Of a stretch of DNA of 7,333 nt, positions 5,731 through 7,333 are shown piece after piece. The notes under the pieces were generated by a model. That model searched no databases, was not told the DNA's origin, and saw only the letters and a program-made list of their open reading frames with translations. This DNA comes from an uncultured Collinsella sp. GTDB taxonomy: Bacteria > Actinomycetota > Coriobacteriia > Coriobacteriales > Coriobacteriaceae. Each line of letters starts with the position of its first letter. Within the stretch, counting starts at the first letter, position 1. The position numbers and the translations under genes were made by a program. The stretch covers positions 1 through 7,333 of the forward strand of contig UREE01000079.1 in assembly GCA_900546825.1 (NCBI GenBank), given 5' to 3'.

Positions 5731-6180
5731 CTAGATCTCGCGCAAGGTGTTGAGAATCGTGCGCAGCGACGCATACATCTGCTCGCGCTGCTCCACACCC
5801 ATAGCCTTACCGGTGGTATCGAGCACCTCGCGAATGATGCGGTCCGCCTCGCTCATGCTCTCGCCGCCTAGAGCGGTCAGGCGCACCGGAGCACGATACT
5901 TAACGGCGGCATCGCCCGAATCATCGACCTCAACGTAACCGCCCTCCTCCAGATGCGCGAGCGTGCGCGAAACGGCGGCACGGGTCACGCCTGCCATGCG
6001 AGCCAGGTCAGCACCAGTCAGGCCGTCCTTGCTGCGCTCAAGATAGTACAGGCACATAACGTCGGAGCCCTTAAGGCCCAGCCTTGCGCCCTCAGATGTC
6101 TTAATGCGCTGGATCTCCTTGTAGAGTCCGCTGATCAGTCCGACAAAGTCCTCGAAACGTGTCTCGTCGTTCTGCTGCAT
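5731..6180 (-). CDS. MarR-family transcriptional regulator
   Basis: This 149-residue protein has the MarR layout: an N-terminal dimerisation helix (about 5-30), a helical segment (KGSDVMCLYYLERS, 37-50), a winged helix-turn-helix with LTGADLARMAGV and recognition helix TRAAVSRTLAHLEEGGYV (about 54-83), a wing through VDDSGDAAVKYRAPVRLT, and a C-terminal dimerisation helix pair. It should bind palindromic DNA as a dimer and respond to a small ligand. The gene lies 119 nt upstream of degV on the same strand, with no clear terminator between, so co-transcription is likely. FabT, which controls fatty acid synthesis in streptococci, is a MarR protein of similar size; a lipid ligand is therefore conceivable, but this rests only on context. 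The ATG at 6180 has a weak ribosome site (AAAGG about 12 nt upstream). No better start is available. Confidence 0.92.
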   Translation of the reverse strand: MQQNDETRFEDFVGLISGLYKEIQRIKTSEGARLGLKGSDVMCLYYLERSKDGLTGADLARMAGVTRAAVSRTLAHLEEGGYVEVDDSGDAAVKYRAPVRLTALGGESMSEADRIIREVLDTTGKAMGVEQREQMYASLRTILNTLREI

Positions 6181-6202
6181 GGGAGACGACCGCCTTTCGC
6201 TT

Positions 6203-6238
6203 GCATAATGCTAACGGGTAAACATCTTAACCATACCC
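6203..6238 (-). promoter_or_regulatory. Candidate marR promoter with overlapping operator palindromes
   Basis: On the minus strand, GGTTAA (6232-6227) and CATTAT (6210-6205) are 16 nt apart and could serve as a weak -35 and -10. Two palindromes overlap them: GCATAATGC (6203-6211) covers the -10, and GGTAAA-CATC-TTAACC (6217-6232, one mismatch) covers the -35 and spacer. The latter is nested in outer arms GGGTA and TACCC (6216-6220/6234-6238). MarR proteins commonly autoregulate through such sites, so this is a plausible operator. Confidence 0.4.
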
Positions 6239-6266
6239 AACGGCCGCCAGCCCTGAACGACCTATT

Positions 6267-6282
6267 TGTTGACCCATCAACA
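6267..6282. promoter_or_regulatory. Perfect inverted repeat upstream of marR, possible operator
   Basis: TGTTGA and TCAACA are perfect 6-bp arms separated by CCCA. The site lies about 87 nt before the marR start and next to repeat copy 3. Its 16-bp size suits a dimeric regulator such as MarR. It could equally be part of the decayed flank of the repeat. Confidence 0.3.
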
Positions 6283-6284
6283 TA

Positions 6285-6325
6285 AAAACCACCACAAAGG
6301 GAATAGGTACCTTTGTGGTGGTTTT
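6285..6325 (-). repeat. REP-like hairpin repeat, copy 3, also a likely terminator of the B3/4 gene
   Basis: The arms AAAACCACCACAAAGG (6285-6300) and CCTTTGTGGTGGTTTT (6310-6325) pair perfectly over 16 bp, with loop GAATAGGTA. It lies 25 nt past the stop of the B3/4 gene. On the minus strand the stem runs into TTTTTATG, the best terminator context of the four copies. Its orientation matches copy 1 and is opposite to copies 2 and 4. Confidence 0.85.
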
Positions 6326-6350
6326 GGGCATCAATAGGTTCTAAGCGCCG

Positions 6351-7070
6351 CTAGAGCTCTACGCAGGGATTGTCGCGGGTCACAAGCGTCTTAACGACAA
6401 CCGTCGCTCCCAGATAGCGCTCGAGCAAATCGGCAAGACGATCGATGGCGGCCTGGCAGTCCCCCATTCGCTCGGGCTCTACGCACTCAATCGCCAGGAA
6501 CGCGTCCGCCGAATCGTCGGACAGGGCCGTTCGAACGCCGTCGCGCCAGTTCCAGCAGCGGCACACGGCGCCCGCATCATCGACGTAGGCCAGCTCGCCG
6601 GACAGCGTCGGGTCATCCGCTTCCTCGCCAAGCGGCAGGAACGCGTCGCCGCCGTCGGTCACCTTCAAGCGAAGGTCTCCCTCGATCGCATGCAAATCCT
6701 CGCCGCCTACGGGTAACGCGTAGGTCAGCGACACCGTGTTGTAAATGTCCACCGCGGGCGTAATGTGGCCCACCGGCTTGCCTTTGAGCACGCGTTTGAG
6801 CAGGTTCTCAATTGAGCAACGCGCGCCCTTCTTGGTCTTGAATAGGCGATATGCCTCGCGCCATGCCTTAACCGGCGCATTCTCGCTGATAGTATCGCTG
6901 GTCAGATGACGCTCCGCGTCGATATTGGCGCGGTCGAGCAACGCCGCAATCGCGTCCACGTCCTCTTGAGGAATCTGAGCCGCGGGCTTCATGCCCTTTA
7001 CGACCACAACACCGACAGCCGCCTGCGGAAATAGCTCCCAAAACGAATCCTCGGCAACGAAACTCTTCAT
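6351..7070 (-). CDS. Free-standing B3/4-domain protein (PheRS-beta editing-domain-like)
   Basis: This 239-residue protein carries the B3/4 domain, which in the beta subunit of phenylalanyl-tRNA synthetase removes mischarged Tyr from tRNA-Phe. The recognisable core runs from about 70 to 200: WREAYRLF, a basic stretch with CSIENLLKRVLKGKP, PAVDIYNTVSLTYALPVGGEDL, EGDLRLKVTDGGDAFLPLGE, and a later segment WNWRDGVRTALSDDSADAFLAIECVEP. The N-terminal 60 residues are not recognised. Stand-alone members are common in bacteria, and whether they edit a charged tRNA in trans or act on another amino-acid conjugate is unknown to me. The ATG at 7070 is chosen because AAGGGAG lies 5 nt upstream; an ATG at 7085 would add five residues and has no such site. 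The gene has a good promoter and a structured, terminator-bearing leader. Confidence 0.85.
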   Translation of the reverse strand: MKSFVAEDSFWELFPQAAVGVVVVKGMKPAAQIPQEDVDAIAALLDRANIDAERHLTSDTISENAPVKAWREAYRLFKTKKGARCSIENLLKRVLKGKPVGHITPAVDIYNTVSLTYALPVGGEDLHAIEGDLRLKVTDGGDAFLPLGEEADDPTLSGELAYVDDAGAVCRCWNWRDGVRTALSDDSADAFLAIECVEPERMGDCQAAIDRLADLLERYLGATVVVKTLVTRDNPCVEL

Positions 7071-7110
7071 GTGCTCTCCCTTCATAGCATGCGCCCGAGC
7101 CCGGGTGCCT

Positions 7111-7173
7111 AAACAAAAAGCGCCCTTACGACGGCCACCTTCAAAGTCCTACGGTGCCGCCACAAGAGCGCTT
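7111..7173 (-). terminator. Intrinsic terminator in the leader of the B3/4 gene
   Basis: On the minus strand, AAGCGC (7173-7168) pairs with GCGCTT (7123-7118). The stem extends inward through CTT/AAG and GGCGGC/GTGGCC-type pairs to a loop around 7141-7151, about 20 bp with wobbles and a bulge. It is followed at once by CTTTTTGTTT (ending at 7111). This is a convincing Rho-independent terminator located between the promoter and the start codon, so it either ends a short RNA of about 100 nt or attenuates the gene. Confidence 0.7.
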
Positions 7174-7208
7174 ACGCTGCCCCCATCCGGAGAAGGGAGC
7201 GATATGTT
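7111..7208 (-). ncRNA. Candidate structured leader or small RNA upstream of the B3/4 gene
   Basis: The predicted transcript starts near 7208, about 7 nt after a perfect TATAAT, and would end at the terminator at 7111, giving about 98 nt. Its 5' part can form a hairpin (CGCTCCC at 7201-7195 with GGGcAGCG at 7182-7175, one bulge) directly before the large terminator hairpin. I see none of the conserved motifs of T-box, TPP, SAM, cobalamin, fluoride, c-di-GMP or SRP RNAs. It may be a riboswitch-like attenuator of the downstream gene or an independent sRNA; the sequence alone does not tell. Confidence 0.5.
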
Positions 7209-7214
7209 AGGCGT

Positions 7215-7244
7215 ATTATAACCCGAGTCATCCGCGCGAGTAAA
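7215..7244 (-). promoter_or_regulatory. Promoter of the B3/4 leader
   Basis: On the minus strand TTTACT (7244-7239, four of six consensus bases) and a perfect TATAAT (7220-7215) are 18 nt apart. It is the best promoter in the window. The -35 hexamer overlaps the outer end of repeat copy 4. The long leader (about 138 nt to the ATG) contains the terminator described above. Confidence 0.65.
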
Positions 7245-7280
7245 ACCACCACAAAGGTGCCTGTCCCCTTTATGGTGGCC
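7242..7280 (+). repeat. REP-like hairpin repeat, copy 4, degenerate
   Basis: CCACCACAAAGG (7246-7257) and CCTTTATGGTGG (7267-7278) form a 12-bp stem with one C-A mismatch (7252 with 7272), around loop TGCCTGTCC. The outer AA/TT pairs are lost, with GGCC replacing GGTTT on the right. Orientation equals copy 2. It is the only copy with a broken arm, which suggests that here the hairpin is not under selection. Confidence 0.75.
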
Positions 7281-7317
7281 TTGATTCTCATCTTCATTGC
7301 AACAGACTCAGGACTCA

Positions 7318-7333
7318 GCGCAACGCGTTGCGC
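7318..7333. repeat. Perfect 16-bp palindrome at the window edge
   Basis: GCGCAACGCGTTGCGC reads the same on both strands. It ends at the last base of the window, so its true extent and context cannot be seen. It could be an operator, part of a terminator or a stretch of coding sequence. No gene can be supported in 7281-7333. Confidence 0.4.

Noticed and set aside
7175..7208. SRP RNA (4.5S) in the leader of the B3/4 gene
   Set aside because: The length of about 100 nt fits, but the conserved GGAA-type tetraloop region with its AGCAG partner is missing from the loop.
4293..7280. CRISPR array
   Set aside because: The repeats are hairpins at gene boundaries, hundreds of bases apart, and alternate in orientation. 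There are no regular spacers and no cas genes.

Overview
The window is high-GC bacterial DNA with short intergenic gaps. It carries seven protein-coding genes, and nearly all of the rest is hairpin-forming sequence. The protein set (WecA/TagO-type sugar-phosphate transferase, TrpRS, DegV, MarR, a PflX-type radical SAM protein, a B3/4-domain protein) and the many short REP-like hairpins around a GGGAC(A/G)GG core suggest a Gram-positive gut actinobacterium of the Coriobacteriia, most likely Collinsella or a close relative. That assignment is from memory of such genomes and was not tested by any search.

Layout. 105-141: a hairpin repeat just past the end of the first gene. 151-1089 (-): a PflX-like radical SAM protein. 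1090-1614: a 525-base divergent intergenic region with a promoter on each strand, a candidate structured RNA or attenuator (about 1239-1383, +) ending in a terminator-like hairpin, and further small inverted repeats. 1615-2814 (+): a WecA/TagO-type polyprenyl-phosphate sugar-1-phosphate transferase. 2976-4025 (+): tryptophanyl-tRNA synthetase, followed by two strong tandem hairpins. 4357-4677 (-): a single-domain MGMT-type protein that keeps the active-site Cys. 4757-5611 (-): a DegV-family (FakB-like) fatty-acid-binding protein. 5731-6180 (-): a MarR-family regulator with palindromes in its promoter. 6351-7070 (-): a free-standing B3/4-domain protein preceded by a promoter, a roughly 100-nt structured leader and an intrinsic terminator.

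Two things stand out. First, four copies of a hairpin repeat (arm AAACCACCACAAAGG, 9-nt loop) sit at gene boundaries in strictly alternating orientation. One pair brackets the MGMT-like gene as inverted repeats matching at 46 of 48 positions, and another pair brackets the B3/4 gene. Second, both the wecA-like gene and the B3/4 gene have upstream sequence that looks like a transcribed, structured and possibly terminated leader that I cannot assign to any riboswitch class I know.

Functionally, trpS is housekeeping, wecA feeds cell-envelope glycopolymer assembly, and marR-degV may form a fatty-acid-responsive pair. The B3/4 protein resembles the editing domain of PheRS beta. The window contains no integrase, transposase, CRISPR array, tRNA or rRNA that I can see.
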